DNA of 52,763 nt from an uncultured Coprococcus sp. (GTDB lineage: Bacteria; Bacillota; Clostridia; Lachnospirales; Lachnospiraceae): positions 1-52,763 of the forward strand of contig CAKQTZ010000015.1 in assembly GCA_934277375.1 (NCBI GenBank), given 5' to 3'. The position numbers and the translations under genes were made by a program. The notes under the pieces were generated by a model. The model was not told where the DNA came from. It worked only from the letters and a program-made list of their open reading frames with translations, and ran no database searches. This document shows positions 7,867-17,321 of this stretch, piece after piece. Numbering within the stretch: position 1 is the stretch's first letter; each line of letters begins with the position of its first letter.

Positions 7867-8955
7867 ATGATATCAAACCAGATTCTTCAGGATACAATAG
7901 ACGGATTAAAGAATATTACAAGAACTGATCTGTGCGTGCTGGACACGGAGGGCAAGGTGCTTGCGTCCACACTCAAGGATATAGAGGATTGCGAAGATTC
8001 AGTTCATGCATTTGTTGATTCACCAGCAGAGAGCCAGGTGGTAAGAGGATATCAGTTCTTCAAGGTATTTGATGATAATCAGCTTGAGCATATTCTCATG
8101 GCAAAGGGAGAGACTGATGATACATATATGGTGGGTAAGATCGCGGCATTCCAGATTCAGAACCTGCTTGTTGCATACAAAGAGAGATTTGACAAGGATA
8201 ATTTCATCAAGAATCTGCTGTTGGATAACCTGCTGCTGGTTGATATCTATAACAGAGCAAAGAAGCTTCATATCGATACTGATGTGAGACGTATTGTATT
8301 CATTATAGAGACAAAGAATGAGAAGGATACGAACGCTCTTGAGACAGTTCGTAATATATTCTCAGCGAAAACTAAGGACTTTATAACAGCGGTGGATGAG
8401 AAGAATATAATCCTCGTTAAAGAAGTTAAGTCAAATGAGACATATGATGACATGAATAAGATAGCTAAGGTAATAGTTGATATGCTGAATACAGAGGCTA
8501 TGTCTTCCGTTCATGTTTCATTTGGTACAATTGTAAATGAGATCAAAGAGGTTTCACGTTCTTACAAGGAAGCCAAGATGGCTCTTGACGTAGGAAAGAT
8601 ATTCTATGAGAATACCGACATAATAGCGTACAGCAACCTGGGAATTGGAAGACTGATCTACCAGCTGCCGCTTCCACTTTGCAAGATGTTTATCAGAGAG
8701 ATTTTCGATGGCAAGAGTCCTGATGAATTCGACGAGGAGACACTTACAACTATCAATAAGTTCTTCGAGAACAGTCTGAATGTATCAGAGACATCGAGAC
8801 AGTTGTATATACATAGAAATACACTCGTGTACAGACTTGATAAGCTTCAGAAGAGCACAGGACTTGACCTCAGGGTATTTGAGGATGCTATTACATTCAA
8901 GATTGCTCTTATGGTTGTAAAATACATGAAGTATATGGAGTCTCTTGATTATTAG
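7867..8955 (+). CDS. CdaR/PucR-type transcriptional regulator
   Basis: The protein (362 aa from this start) has an N-terminal putative ligand-sensing region resembling the sugar-diacid recognition domain (about 1-135), a GGDEF-like central region (about 140-260) and a C-terminal PucR-type helix-turn-helix (about 305-355). The last contains the typical NVSETSRQLYIHRNTLVYRLDK signature (here split: NVSETSRQLYIHRN then TLVYRLDK). Such regulators control carbohydrate or nitrogen catabolic genes. A GTG at 7858 is in frame, but it overlaps AAGGAG (7853-7858), which is correctly spaced for ATG 7867. Its position after the sugar ATPase gene suggests, but does not prove, a role in sugar uptake. Confidence 0.8.
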   Translation: MISNQILQDTIDGLKNITRTDLCVLDTEGKVLASTLKDIEDCEDSVHAFVDSPAESQVVRGYQFFKVFDDNQLEHILMAKGETDDTYMVGKIAAFQIQNLLVAYKERFDKDNFIKNLLLDNLLLVDIYNRAKKLHIDTDVRRIVFIIETKNEKDTNALETVRNIFSAKTKDFITAVDEKNIILVKEVKSNETYDDMNKIAKVIVDMLNTEAMSSVHVSFGTIVNEIKEVSRSYKEAKMALDVGKIFYENTDIIAYSNLGIGRLIYQLPLPLCKMFIREIFDGKSPDEFDEETLTTINKFFENSLNVSETSRQLYIHRNTLVYRLDKLQKSTGLDLRVFEDAITFKIALMVVKYMKYMESLDY

Positions 8956-9024
8956 AGGACATATAGGCAAAAGAATAGATAGTTGCAGCATCGGCGCTAT
9001 CGCTGACGTCATACAACGAGATAC

Positions 9025-9064
9025 AACGGCAGCTTTACATATTGGATATGTAGACTGCCGTTTT
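9025..9064 (+). terminator. Intrinsic terminator after the CdaR-like gene
   Basis: A two-part stem (AACGGCAG/CTGCCGTT enclosing TACATAT/ATATGTA) with a short T-run. Confidence 0.75.
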
Positions 9065-9182
9065 GCTGATATGTTACATCATATTAATTCACAAACAATA
9101 CACAATAAATAATGTGTTATGTAGTATAATGGAGCGTGGAATAAGATAAGCAGCAGTGCATACAGCACTGAAGGGAGATACA

Positions 9183-9869
9183 ATGATAGAATTAGAGAAT
9201 GTGAGTATGACATATCCTGGGGGCAATGAGGCACTCAAGAATGTGAATATTAATATAGAAAAGGGCGAGTTCGTGTTCGTAGTGGGAAGCAGTGGATCAG
9301 GTAAGACCACACTGTTCAGGCTCCTGCTCAAGGAACTGGATCCTACAGAGGGCAATATCACGGTCGCCGGATATAATTATGGTAAGATAAAGAGAAAGGA
9401 CATACCTAAGGTCCGCAGGAGGATAGGAGTTGTGTTCCAGAACTTCAGGCTCCTGAAGGACAGAACCATATATGAGAATGTGGCGTTTGCACAGCGTGTC
9501 ATACAGACACCGGCCAGATATATAAGGAGACGTGTACCTGCCATGCTGACACTTGTGGGACTGGCAGACAAGTACAAGTCATACCCGAAGGAGCTGTCGG
9601 GTGGAGAGCAGCAGAGAGTTGCGATGGCGAGGGCACTGGTGAACAATCCGGACATCATACTTGCGGATGAGCCGACAGGAAACCTTGACCCAAAGAATTC
9701 ACTGGATATCATGAATCTTCTGGAGGATATCAACAAGAGGGGAACCACAGTTGTTGTGGTAACCCATAACAAGGATATTGTCAATGAGATGAAGAAGAGA
9801 GTCATAACGCTGAAGAAGGGTGTAGTGATCAGTGACGAGAAGGAAGGAGGATATATAGATGAAGATTAG
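9183..9869 (+). CDS. ftsE: Cell-division ATP-binding protein FtsE
   Basis: The 228-aa ABC ATPase begins MIELENVSMTYPGGNEALK and has Walker A GSSGSGKTT, Q-loop VFQNFRLL, signature LSGGEQQRVAMARAL and Walker B IILADEPTGNLDP. This is the FtsE pattern, and ftsX follows with an 11-bp overlap. FtsEX couples ATP hydrolysis in the cytosol to activation of peptidoglycan hydrolases outside the membrane. The ATG at 9156 in the same frame lacks a ribosome-binding site; GGGAGA lies before 9183. A TATAAT at 9125-9130 may be the -10 of the operon promoter, but I see no good -35. Confidence 0.95.
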   Translation: MIELENVSMTYPGGNEALKNVNINIEKGEFVFVVGSSGSGKTTLFRLLLKELDPTEGNITVAGYNYGKIKRKDIPKVRRRIGVVFQNFRLLKDRTIYENVAFAQRVIQTPARYIRRRVPAMLTLVGLADKYKSYPKELSGGEQQRVAMARALVNNPDIILADEPTGNLDPKNSLDIMNLLEDINKRGTTVVVVTHNKDIVNEMKKRVITLKKGVVISDEKEGGYIDED

Positions 9870-10767
9870 TACATTTTTCTATATCCTCAGGCAGGGATTT
9901 GCGAATATAAGAAGAAATATATTGTTCTCACTTGCATCTATAGGAACGATCATATCGTGCCTGTTCCTTTTTGGAATCATATATGCCGTAGTTGTGAATT
10001 TTCAGTCGGGCATGCAGGAGCTGGAAAATACGGTCACCATATCGGTGTTCTTCGATGAGGATGTGTCAGATGAGACTGTGCAGCTCATAGGAGAGCAGAT
10101 AAGGACGCTGGATTATGTTAACACGATGGATTACATATCGGCGGACGATGCGTGGAATAACTTTGTAAAGCAGAATTACGATGATCCGGAAGCGGCAAAG
10201 AAAGCATTTGGCGATGATAACCCGCTTCAGAATGCGGCATCGTATGAGATAACGCTCAAGGATGTGTCAAGACAGCCGGAGTTTGTGGCATTTGCCCAGG
10301 GGCTGTCCGGAGTCAGAAAGGTAAAGAGTTCTGACGTGACAGCGGACAGCATCACGACACTGTCGTCGCTGGTAGGATATGCGTCGATAGGAATAGTAGT
10401 GATATTGATGCTCGTATCCATCTTCCTTATAAGCAATACCATCACCATAGGAATAACGGTGCGCAAGGAAGAGATAAATATCATGAAGCTGATAGGAGCT
10501 ACAAACATATTTGTCAGGGCGCCTTTCATAATCGAGGGAGTCATAATAGGGGCAGTGGGATCGGCTATACCGCTGGTGCTCCTGTATTACATGTATGACA
10601 AGATACTGACATATGTGGCAGGAAGATTCCAGGTAGTCACAACACTGTTTGCATTTGTCAGCCAGCATGATCTGTTCAGGACGATGGTGCCTGTCGGACT
10701 GGTGCTTGGAATCGGAGTAGGACTTGTGGGAAGTATAATGACGACGAGAAAACACCTCAGGGTGTGA
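9859..10767 (+). CDS. ftsX: Cell-division permease-like protein FtsX
   Basis: The 302-aa protein has a first transmembrane helix (about residues 22-45), an extracellular domain (about 46-170), then three helices (about 172-200, 222-250 and 270-295), giving the FtsX topology. It overlaps the end of ftsE. The extracellular domain is expected to bind the coiled-coil part of the hydrolase encoded next (10824), so ftsE-ftsX-hydrolase form a functional unit for daughter-cell separation. Confidence 0.95.
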   Translation: MKISTFFYILRQGFANIRRNILFSLASIGTIISCLFLFGIIYAVVVNFQSGMQELENTVTISVFFDEDVSDETVQLIGEQIRTLDYVNTMDYISADDAWNNFVKQNYDDPEAAKKAFGDDNPLQNAASYEITLKDVSRQPEFVAFAQGLSGVRKVKSSDVTADSITTLSSLVGYASIGIVVILMLVSIFLISNTITIGITVRKEEINIMKLIGATNIFVRAPFIIEGVIIGAVGSAIPLVLLYYMYDKILTYVAGRFQVVTTLFAFVSQHDLFRTMVPVGLVLGIGVGLVGSIMTTRKHLRV

Positions 10768-10823
10768 TGTGATCAAATGATACTAGTTAATTGTTAAGTG
10801 GGGTAACAAGGAGTAGTAGAATC

Positions 10824-12074
10824 ATGAAAAAGAAATGGCTTACAGGAAACAACTTAAGAAGGACAGCGCTTATAGCGGCTGGTTGTGTCGTGCTGACTGG
10901 AACGACCATTATGCAGACGGGGGACAGTGGCTCTGTATATGCGATGACGAAGCAAGAAGCCGAGCAGCAGAAGAAGGATGCCAAAGAGAATGAGGACAAT
11001 GCGAAGGATGTATTGGAATCTCTTGAGAAACAGCAGAATGAGATTGTCAAGGAAGTTGAAGATCTTGATGCCCAGGCAACCAGCGTGCAGACACAGATAA
11101 CCAGACAGCAGACTGAGGCCGATACTCTTCAGAAGGAGATAGACGATACACAGAAGAAGCTGGATGAGGCTCAGAAGGCTGAAGATACACAGTATAATGC
11201 CATGAAAGACAGGATACAGTATTTGTATGAAGAGGGAAACATAGAATATGTTCAGGCTCTTGTATCGTCCATATCTTTCAGTGATCTTCTAAACAAATCA
11301 GAATATATAGACCAGATATCGGAATATGATCAGAGGCAGCTTGCGAAACTGATTCAGACCAAAGAGGATATAGCAACTTATGAGTCATCACTTAAATCCG
11401 ACCTGAAACAGGTAGAAGCCATCAAGACTGATCTCGAGGCCAGCCAGGATGAACTTCAGGATCTTATCGATAAAAAGCAGAAAGAGATATCGAGATATGA
11501 TGATGATATAGACGCACAGAAGTCTCTTATGGCGAAATTCACTGCTCAGCGGGAGGCTGCCGAGAAGAGAATCGCAGAGATTGCAAGGCAGGAGATGATA
11601 CGGGCGCGCGCAAATGGCAAGAATAATACACAATCCACATATGTAAGAGATGGAACGGTGTATGACACTTCAAAATATGCCGGAAGATTTATGTGGCCGG
11701 TATCCACGGGCGGTGTGATAACTGATGAATTCGGATACAGAGATGCTCCTACAGCAGGAGCAAGTACATATCATCAGGGATTGGATATAGGCTGTGATTA
11801 TGGAACTGATATAGTGGCTGCTGATGATGGAACGGTTGTGCTGGCCAGCTATAACGGCGGCGGTGGAAATATGGTCATGATAAGTCATGAAGATGGAATA
11901 TGCACGGTATATATGCATAATTCACAGTTGTGTGTGAACGTCGGTGAAAAGGTTGTAAAAGGACAGGTAATAGCCAAAGCCGGTAGTACAGGAGTGTCCA
12001 CGGGACCTCATTGCCACTTTGGCGTATCTATAGATGGAAACTATGTGAATCCGCATGATTTCCTGGGTCAGTGA
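10824..12074 (+). CDS. Murein hydrolase activator/peptidase, EnvC/PcsB-like, M23 family
   Basis: The protein (416 aa from this start) has a signal peptide (basic MKKKWLTGNNLRR, hydrophobic core, about residues 1-42) and a long coiled coil rich in Gln/Glu/Lys (about 45-260). A C-terminal M23 (LytM) domain (about 290-416) carries the zinc ligands: HQGLD, the YMH segment and HCHFG. All expected ligands seem present, so it may be an active endopeptidase. It follows ftsX by 56 bp, as in FtsEX-PcsB-like units. AAGGAG 10 nt upstream supports ATG 10824 over the TTG at 10791. Confidence 0.9.
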   Translation: MKKKWLTGNNLRRTALIAAGCVVLTGTTIMQTGDSGSVYAMTKQEAEQQKKDAKENEDNAKDVLESLEKQQNEIVKEVEDLDAQATSVQTQITRQQTEADTLQKEIDDTQKKLDEAQKAEDTQYNAMKDRIQYLYEEGNIEYVQALVSSISFSDLLNKSEYIDQISEYDQRQLAKLIQTKEDIATYESSLKSDLKQVEAIKTDLEASQDELQDLIDKKQKEISRYDDDIDAQKSLMAKFTAQREAAEKRIAEIARQEMIRARANGKNNTQSTYVRDGTVYDTSKYAGRFMWPVSTGGVITDEFGYRDAPTAGASTYHQGLDIGCDYGTDIVAADDGTVVLASYNGGGGNMVMISHEDGICTVYMHNSQLCVNVGEKVVKGQVIAKAGSTGVSTGPHCHFGVSIDGNYVNPHDFLGQ

Positions 12075-12143
12075 CATATATGATCAGGATAAGATATAAA
12101 TATCACTGAGTATGATCATAATACTAGATTAGGAGATATGGCG

Positions 12144-13373
12144 ATGAAAAAGATGATGAAGAGGGTTATGGTGACAGCGGTATTGGCGATCACTGTGGTC
12201 GGACTTACAGGATGTGGAACATCAGGCGTGTTCAGCGGAACTCTGAATGGTGGTGGAAGTTCAAGTAAGATAAGCTATGATGGCAATATTCTTGACACGG
12301 ATGTACTTGACAAGACGGCGAAAATCGAGAGTATCATAGACAATTATTATTACAATGATATTGACGATGACACAATCCGCGATGGAATATATAAGGGGAT
12401 CATGGAATCACTGGACGATCCATATGCTGAATATTATACCAAGGAAGAATATGCCAAGCTGCAGGAGGATGATTCCGGCGAGTATGCGGGAATAGGCGTG
12501 ACGGTCAGCAAGGATGAGGATACAGGGTATGTACGTGCGGTAAACATCCTTGAGGGAGCACCTGCTGAAAAGGTAGATATCCAGCCTGATGATGTCATTG
12601 TCCAGATAGATGATTACGAGATCAAGACGGATGATGATCTGGATTATCTGGTGTCACTCATACGAGGCGAGGCTGGGACAGATGTAACGTTAAAGATATA
12701 CAGGGAGCGTGATAAGGCATATCACGATGTGACTATAACCAGAGAGATAGTGGAATACAGCACAGTGTCATCATTCATGATAGATGACAAGATTGGTTAT
12801 GTAAGGATCACACAGTTTATAGATAATACGGATGAACTTTTCCAAAAAGCTGTAGAGACATTGAAGAAGGATGGAATGAAGGCTCTGATGATTGATGTCA
12901 GGAGCGATCCGGGTGGAATGCTCACTACGGTTGTGAATATCTGTGATTATCTGCTTCCAGAGGGCACCATAGTATCTATCAAGGACAAGAACGGCAAGGT
13001 TGTGGAGGAGTATAAGTCAACGGATGAAGAATCTCTCGACATGCCTATGGTGGTTCTCACAAATGAGTACAGCGCCAGTGCATCAGAGATATTGACCTCC
13101 GCACTGAAGGAGTTTGGTGCGGCAACTGTAGTCGGAACAAATACCTACGGCAAGGGAATTGTACAGAGTGTTATACCACTTGGTGATGGTACTGCGGTTA
13201 AGCTCACAACACAGAAATACTTCACTCATGATGGCAACGATATCCACAAGAAGGGCGTTGCGCCAGATATAGAGGTGGAGCTTCCTGATGATTACACTTA
13301 CGAAGATTTTCAGGGCAAGAAGGATTCTCAGTACCAGAAGGGTATTGAAGTGCTCAAGGAGAAGCTGAAGTAG
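12144..13373 (+). CDS. Carboxyl-terminal processing protease (S41 family, CtpA-like), lipoprotein
   Basis: The protein (409 aa from this start) begins with a lipoprotein signal (MKKMMKRVMVTAVLAITVVG then LTGC lipobox). It has a PDZ domain (about 105-190) with EYAGIGVTV and a tail-specific protease domain with the catalytic Ser in YSASASEIL and Lys in YGKGIVQS. It would cleave C-termini of envelope proteins outside the membrane. An upstream ATG at 12138 is too close to AGGAG (12131-12135), so 12144 is preferred. It is the last gene of the ftsEX-hydrolase cluster and may process or tune those envelope proteins. Confidence 0.9.
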   Translation: MKKMMKRVMVTAVLAITVVGLTGCGTSGVFSGTLNGGGSSSKISYDGNILDTDVLDKTAKIESIIDNYYYNDIDDDTIRDGIYKGIMESLDDPYAEYYTKEEYAKLQEDDSGEYAGIGVTVSKDEDTGYVRAVNILEGAPAEKVDIQPDDVIVQIDDYEIKTDDDLDYLVSLIRGEAGTDVTLKIYRERDKAYHDVTITREIVEYSTVSSFMIDDKIGYVRITQFIDNTDELFQKAVETLKKDGMKALMIDVRSDPGGMLTTVVNICDYLLPEGTIVSIKDKNGKVVEEYKSTDEESLDMPMVVLTNEYSASASEILTSALKEFGAATVVGTNTYGKGIVQSVIPLGDGTAVKLTTQKYFTHDGNDIHKKGVAPDIEVELPDDYTYEDFQGKKDSQYQKGIEVLKEKLK

Positions 13374-13463
13374 GCGCGCGTATATATTGCAAATGTATAT
13401 ATGGAACCTTGGAGTGATACGGTATAATTTGCATAAATAATCAAAACAACATAATTTTTAGAT

Positions 13464-13491
13464 AATATGCAGCACAAAAGTGCTGCATATT
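13464..13491. terminator. 12-bp perfect hairpin between ctpA-like gene and guaA
   Basis: AATATGCAGCAC-AAAA-GTGCTGCATATT is a perfect 12-bp stem with a 4-nt loop, without a strong T-run after it. It may end the upstream operon or act in the leader/promoter region of guaA. I see no purine riboswitch here. Confidence 0.6.
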
Positions 13492-13555
13492 GTGTTATAC
13501 TAGGAAATGTTCAGAAATTTGTTATAAGTAATAAAAGGCAACAAAGGAGATATAC

Positions 13556-15097
13556 ATGGATAAGGAACTGATTATCGTATTGGACTTTGGCGGACAGTAC
13601 AACCAGCTGATCGCCAGACGTGTAAGAGAGTGTAATGTATATGCCGAAGTACATCCGTACACATTGCCGCTGGAGAAGATCAAAGAGATGAATCCTAAGG
13701 GAATCATCTTTACCGGCGGACCAAACAGCGTATACAAAGACGATTCACCTAGCTGCAGCAAGGAGATATTTGAACTGGGTATTCCTATTCTCGGAATATG
13801 TTACGGTTCACAGCTCATGGCTCATCTGCTGGGCGGCAAGGTCAGCACGGCCCCTGTCAGCGAGTATGGAAGAACAGAGGTAGAGGTTGACAAGACATCC
13901 AAGCTGTTTGCAGATGTGAATGACAAGACCATCTGCTGGATGAGTCACACAGACTATATTGCAGAGGTACCAGAGGGCTTCAAGAAGACAGCTTACACTC
14001 CTGTATGCCCAGTGGCAGCCATGGAGAATGCTGAGAAGAAGCTGTATGCAACTCAGTTCCACCCAGAGGTTATGCACACCGAGGAAGGCATGAAGATGCT
14101 TCGAGCATTTGTCATGGATGTATGCCAGTGTGCAGGCGACTGGAAGATGGATTCATTTGTAAAAGATACTATAGAGAGCCTGCGTGCCAAGATAGGCGAT
14201 GGCAAGGTGCTGTGCGCCCTGTCAGGCGGTGTGGACTCATCAGTAGCTGCAGTTCTCCTGTCCAAGGCGATAGGCAAGCAGCTCACATGTGTGTTTGTAG
14301 ACCACGGTCTTCTCCGTAAGAACGAGGGCGACGAAGTTGAGGCGGTATTTGGACCAGATGGACCTTATGACCTAAACTTCATCAGAGTAAATGCTCAGGA
14401 CAGATTCTACAGCAAGCTTGCCGGAGTAACCGAGCCTGAGGCAAAGAGAAAGATAATAGGCGAGGAATTCATCCGTGTATTCGAGGAGGAGGCCAAGAAG
14501 ATCGGTGCCGTGGACTTCCTCGTACAGGGAACCATATATCCTGACGTCATTGAGTCAGGTCTTGACAAGTCAGCGGTCATCAAGTCCCACCACAACGTAG
14601 GCGGACTTCCTGACTATGTAGATTTCAAGGAGATCGTGGAGCCACTCCGTCTCCTCTTCAAGGACGAGGTCCGCAAGGCCGGCCTTGAGCTTGGAATCCC
14701 AGAGTACCTGGTATTCCGTCAGCCATTCCCAGGCCCAGGCCTTGGAATAAGAATCATCGGAGAGGTCACAGCCGAGAAGGTCAAGATCGTTCAGGATGCC
14801 GATGCCATCTACCGCGAGGAGATCGCAAAGGCAGGCCTCGACAGAAGCCTCGGCCAGTACTTCGCAGCCCTGACCAACATGCGTTCAGTTGGCTGTATGG
14901 GAGATTTCAGAACGTACGATTACGCCGTAGCACTCCGTGCTGTAAATACAACAGACTTCATGACAGCTGATTGTTCAGAGATACCATTTGAGGTGCTTCA
15001 GAAGGTTATGAACAGAATCATCAATGAGGTCAAGGGTGTTAATAGAGTAATGTATGATCTGACCAGTAAGCCACCTGGAACGATTGAGTTTGAATAA
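13556..15097 (+). CDS. guaA: GMP synthase (glutamine-hydrolysing)
   Basis: The 513-aa protein has full family length. It has an N-terminal class-I glutamine amidotransferase domain with FTGGPNSVY, the nucleophile Cys in GICYGSQ (about residue 82) and the QFHPEV His/Glu pair. The ATP-pyrophosphatase domain has the PP-loop SGGVDSS, and the C-terminal dimerisation domain ends [11 protein letters not shown]. It converts XMP to GMP in the cytosol. AGGAG lies just upstream of the ATG. The gene is intact, so integration of the downstream element has not damaged it. Confidence 0.98.
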   Translation: MDKELIIVLDFGGQYNQLIARRVRECNVYAEVHPYTLPLEKIKEMNPKGIIFTGGPNSVYKDDSPSCSKEIFELGIPILGICYGSQLMAHLLGGKVSTAPVSEYGRTEVEVDKTSKLFADVNDKTICWMSHTDYIAEVPEGFKKTAYTPVCPVAAMENAEKKLYATQFHPEVMHTEEGMKMLRAFVMDVCQCAGDWKMDSFVKDTIESLRAKIGDGKVLCALSGGVDSSVAAVLLSKAIGKQLTCVFVDHGLLRKNEGDEVEAVFGPDGPYDLNFIRVNAQDRFYSKLAGVTEPEAKRKIIGEEFIRVFEEEAKKIGAVDFLVQGTIYPDVIESGLDKSAVIKSHHNVGGLPDYVDFKEIVEPLRLLFKDEVRKAGLELGIPEYLVFRQPFPGPGLGIRIIGEVTAEKVKIVQDADAIYREEIAKAGLDRSLGQYFAALTNMRSVGCMGDFRTYDYAVALRAVNTTDFMTADCSEIPFEVLQKVMNRIINEVKGVNRVMYDLTSKPPGTIEFE

Positions 15098-15103
15098 AAA
15101 GCT

Positions 15104-15150
15104 AAATCCCGACAAAGCCTGTATATATGGGCTTTGTCGGGATTTTTTTT
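15104..15150 (+). terminator. guaA intrinsic terminator
   Basis: A 16-bp perfect stem (AAATCCCGACAAAGCC / GGCTTTGTCGGGATTT) is followed by eight Ts. The inner part AAGCC-TGTATATATG-GGCTT resembles the terminator hairpins at 33354 and 39852, a possible recombination core. Confidence 0.95.
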
Positions 15151-15158
15151 GATGGCGT

Positions 15159-15177
15159 TGGGTACAATTTGGGTACA
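15159..15177. repeat. Octamer pair with 11-nt period at the left element boundary
   Basis: TGGGTACA-ATT-TGGGTACA lies 9 nt after the T-run of the guaA terminator. The identical 19-mer recurs at 33210-33228 and a one-mismatch copy at 39712-39730. I interpret it as an integrase arm site next to the left attachment site of the mobile element; this is inference from position and repeat geometry. Confidence 0.6.
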
Positions 15178-15182
15178 AAATT

Positions 15183-16388
15183 TTATTCTTTTTTTGCCAT
15201 AGGATTTTGCTGGATAAAACAAATTTGCTGGGGAACTGAGTTTATCATTTTAATGAATTTTTCTTGCCCCAACATTTTGACAAGATTGGCAATTTGCTGT
15301 GTTTGTTGCTGTTTGTCATAATAAAAAATAGTAGTTTTTACGCCGGACCTATCTATTAAATCTTGAAGAATATCTGCATCGGTTACATCTAGTGAATGAC
15401 CGAAGATAAAAATATTATTGCAAAATGGATTATCAGAATCTTCTAATGACTTGTAATTTCTAAATGTATATGTAAGCTCATCCATCTTATTTATCCATTT
15501 ACGATATGTAAATCCTGTTTCGTATAATATTCGCTGTGTAAATTTTTTGTAGATATTATAATTGGTGTATTTGTCTTTTTCGTTATAGGAATAATATTCG
15601 TCAATGCCAAGTACCATATTGTTATATGCCGATTCTTGAGTTTCACCGTGAATATAGTGGATATCAATTTCTTTTTCGAAAGAGTAATTACGTATAAAAG
15701 TGTGAGTATAATTGAAACACAAAACAGCATTGGGGTTGACATTTTGGATGTCAGGAGAAATTTCTTTGACTGGAATTTTTTCAACGTAGTTAAGAAAATA
15801 TATTTCGATACAACGAACAAGACGTCTTAAATCGGAATAGGATTTATCTAAAAAGTCACGAAATGTTACTACGTAATTGTCTGGTCTAAAATTACTCTCT
15901 AAATATTTTTTAAATGATAGTTGGGATAGAAAAAGTTGAACTTTTTCATCATGTTCTCCAGAGGAAAATCTTTTAAAAGGAAGATATAGATTTTGTTCTG
16001 TTCTATCTATTTGTTCAATAATAAAGCTAATTTCACTCTCAAAATCAATCCAATTAATACCTTTCATTTTACCCTTTATATAGATTTCCCTTAGGTATGA
16101 AAACCAAATATTATCGTCAAGATTATCATATATTTCTTGTATTTTAGAATCAGAATTGGAACAGTTATTGTACCCAGTTTCTATTCGAGAATCAAATGCA
16201 TTTGTGACACTTTGGAACAAAAATTCGTTAGAAGGTATGTTATTAAGATGCGTGTTAATAAATTTATCTTTGCCCCCATGCCATGTAGAAGTACATCTTA
16301 TATAATATAAGAAATTGAGGACATCTGAATAAGTTGTCGGAAGACCGTGTGCTAAATCGAAACCGTTCCCAATTATTAAAATGTTCAT
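15183..16388 (-). CDS. abiH: AbiH family abortive-infection protein
   Basis: The 401-aa protein starts MNILIIGNGFDLAHGLPTTY, the hallmark of the AbiH family (bacteriophage abortive infection). The N-terminal GNGFD loop and a C-terminal IFGHSLDVTDADIL segment are both typical. The family was named for phage resistance in lactococci; the mechanism is not established from sequence. It stops 6 bp inside the element boundary repeat, is preceded by AAGGAG, and lies 25 bp downstream of the XRE gene on the same strand, so the two form a leftward operon. It is cargo at the extreme left end. Confidence 0.85.
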   Translation of the reverse strand: MNILIIGNGFDLAHGLPTTYSDVLNFLYYIRCTSTWHGGKDKFINTHLNNIPSNEFLFQSVTNAFDSRIETGYNNCSNSDSKIQEIYDNLDDNIWFSYLREIYIKGKMKGINWIDFESEISFIIEQIDRTEQNLYLPFKRFSSGEHDEKVQLFLSQLSFKKYLESNFRPDNYVVTFRDFLDKSYSDLRRLVRCIEIYFLNYVEKIPVKEISPDIQNVNPNAVLCFNYTHTFIRNYSFEKEIDIHYIHGETQESAYNNMVLGIDEYYSYNEKDKYTNYNIYKKFTQRILYETGFTYRKWINKMDELTYTFRNYKSLEDSDNPFCNNIFIFGHSLDVTDADILQDLIDRSGVKTTIFYYDKQQQTQQIANLVKMLGQEKFIKMINSVPQQICFIQQNPMAKKE

Positions 16389-16413
16389 TTTTCATAAACT
16401 CCTTTATCAAATG

Positions 16414-16959
16414 TTATTTAGATGTAGATAATCCAATCTTATCCATAACCTCATCATGTGTCTTCTGAATCTTAAGTCGTTCCTGCCACGGTTCTGATTC
16501 CGGATAAATATCCATCCAAAGGTTGAAGTCGGCTTCTGCTTGCAACAAGGCTTCTCCACGCTTCTTAACGTCCTTAATTTCGTTGCATTTTTCAACTTCG
16601 TCCATATATTCTTCATACCGCTCTAACCATGATCGCATCAAGGTTAATGATCCGAAACTAATGCCGACCATATCATTTCCGTCCTTGTCTTGGTATTCAA
16701 AAAGCTCACCACTGTATTGACGGAAGACCTGAAACAATCTATGCATGGCTTTCACACCGTCAAAATCTGAATTGGCAAGAACTTCAGGATTAACAGCAAG
16801 TGCGGCTGCTATTTTCTCAAGAGAAGATGGCTTGGGGTTCCTTCTGCCGCTTTCGTATGCACGAATATAAGCTTCGCTGGCACCAACCATTTCACCTAAT
16901 TGTTTTTGTGTCAGATGGCGTTCCTGTCGGATACGTCTTATATTTTCACCAATGGTCAT
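16414..16959 (-). CDS. XRE-family transcriptional regulator
   Basis: The 181-aa protein has an N-terminal helix-turn-helix (residues about 6-60, with QKQLGEMVGASEAYIRAYESG) and a C-terminal charged region (about 70-180) of unknown role. It is divergent from xis-int and co-directional with abiH. It could be the repressor of the integration module, the regulator of abiH, or both. The operator candidates are the ACGAAACAAAA repeats in the divergent promoter at 17047-17090. GGAGG lies just upstream of the ATG. Confidence 0.85.
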   Translation of the reverse strand: MTIGENIRRIRQERHLTQKQLGEMVGASEAYIRAYESGRRNPKPSSLEKIAAALAVNPEVLANSDFDGVKAMHRLFQVFRQYSGELFEYQDKDGNDMVGISFGSLTLMRSWLERYEEYMDEVEKCNEIKDVKKRGEALLQAEADFNLWMDIYPESEPWQERLKIQKTHDEVMDKIGLSTSK

Positions 16960-17046
16960 TGAGATTTCCTCCTAATTTAAGATACGAATATTTCAATATT
17001 AAATATAGGATAACACATCAAACAGAAAATTGAAAGAAAAAAGATA

Positions 17047-17090
17047 TTGACACGAAACAAAAGTTACGATATTATGAAAACGAAACAAAA
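17047..17090 (+). promoter_or_regulatory. Promoter and repeated operator-like sites for xis-int
   Basis: TTGACA (17047-17052), a 17-nt spacer and TATTAT (17070-17075) form a near-consensus sigma-A promoter facing xis. Two direct ACGAAACAAAA repeats (17052-17062 and 17080-17090; 28-nt period) overlap the -35 and the start region, a good position for a repressor such as the divergent XRE protein. Confidence 0.75.
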
Positions 17091-17126
17091 TGATACTACA
17101 CAGAAACAAAGAAAGGAAAGAACAGT

Positions 17127-17321
17127 ATGAACGAAAAAATTTATTACAGTGCAGAAGACATTGCAAATATGCTCGGTGTGAGCATGGGAAAATCCTACAA
17201 AATCTTGCGTGAGATGAATAAGGAACTGTCTGAAAAAGGCTTTCTTACAATTGCAGGCAAGATTCCGGTGGAGTATTTTCGTGAGAAGTGGTATGGAGGA
17301 GCAAAGGAGGTGGGTGCATGA
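17127..17321 (+). CDS. xis: Excisionase-like small HTH protein
   Basis: The 64-aa protein has a MerR/excisionase-like winged-helix pattern (YYSAEDIANMLGVSMGKSYK...KIPVEYFREKWYGG). The following integrase begins at an ATGA overlap (17318-17321), so the two are translationally coupled. Expected role: directing the integrase toward excision. GAAAGG precedes the start. Confidence 0.75.
   Translation: MNEKIYYSAEDIANMLGVSMGKSYKILREMNKELSEKGFLTIAGKIPVEYFREKWYGGAKEVGA

Noticed and set aside
13374..13555. Purine (guanine) riboswitch before guaA
   Set aside because: The conserved core of that class is not visible; only a simple 12-bp hairpin is present.
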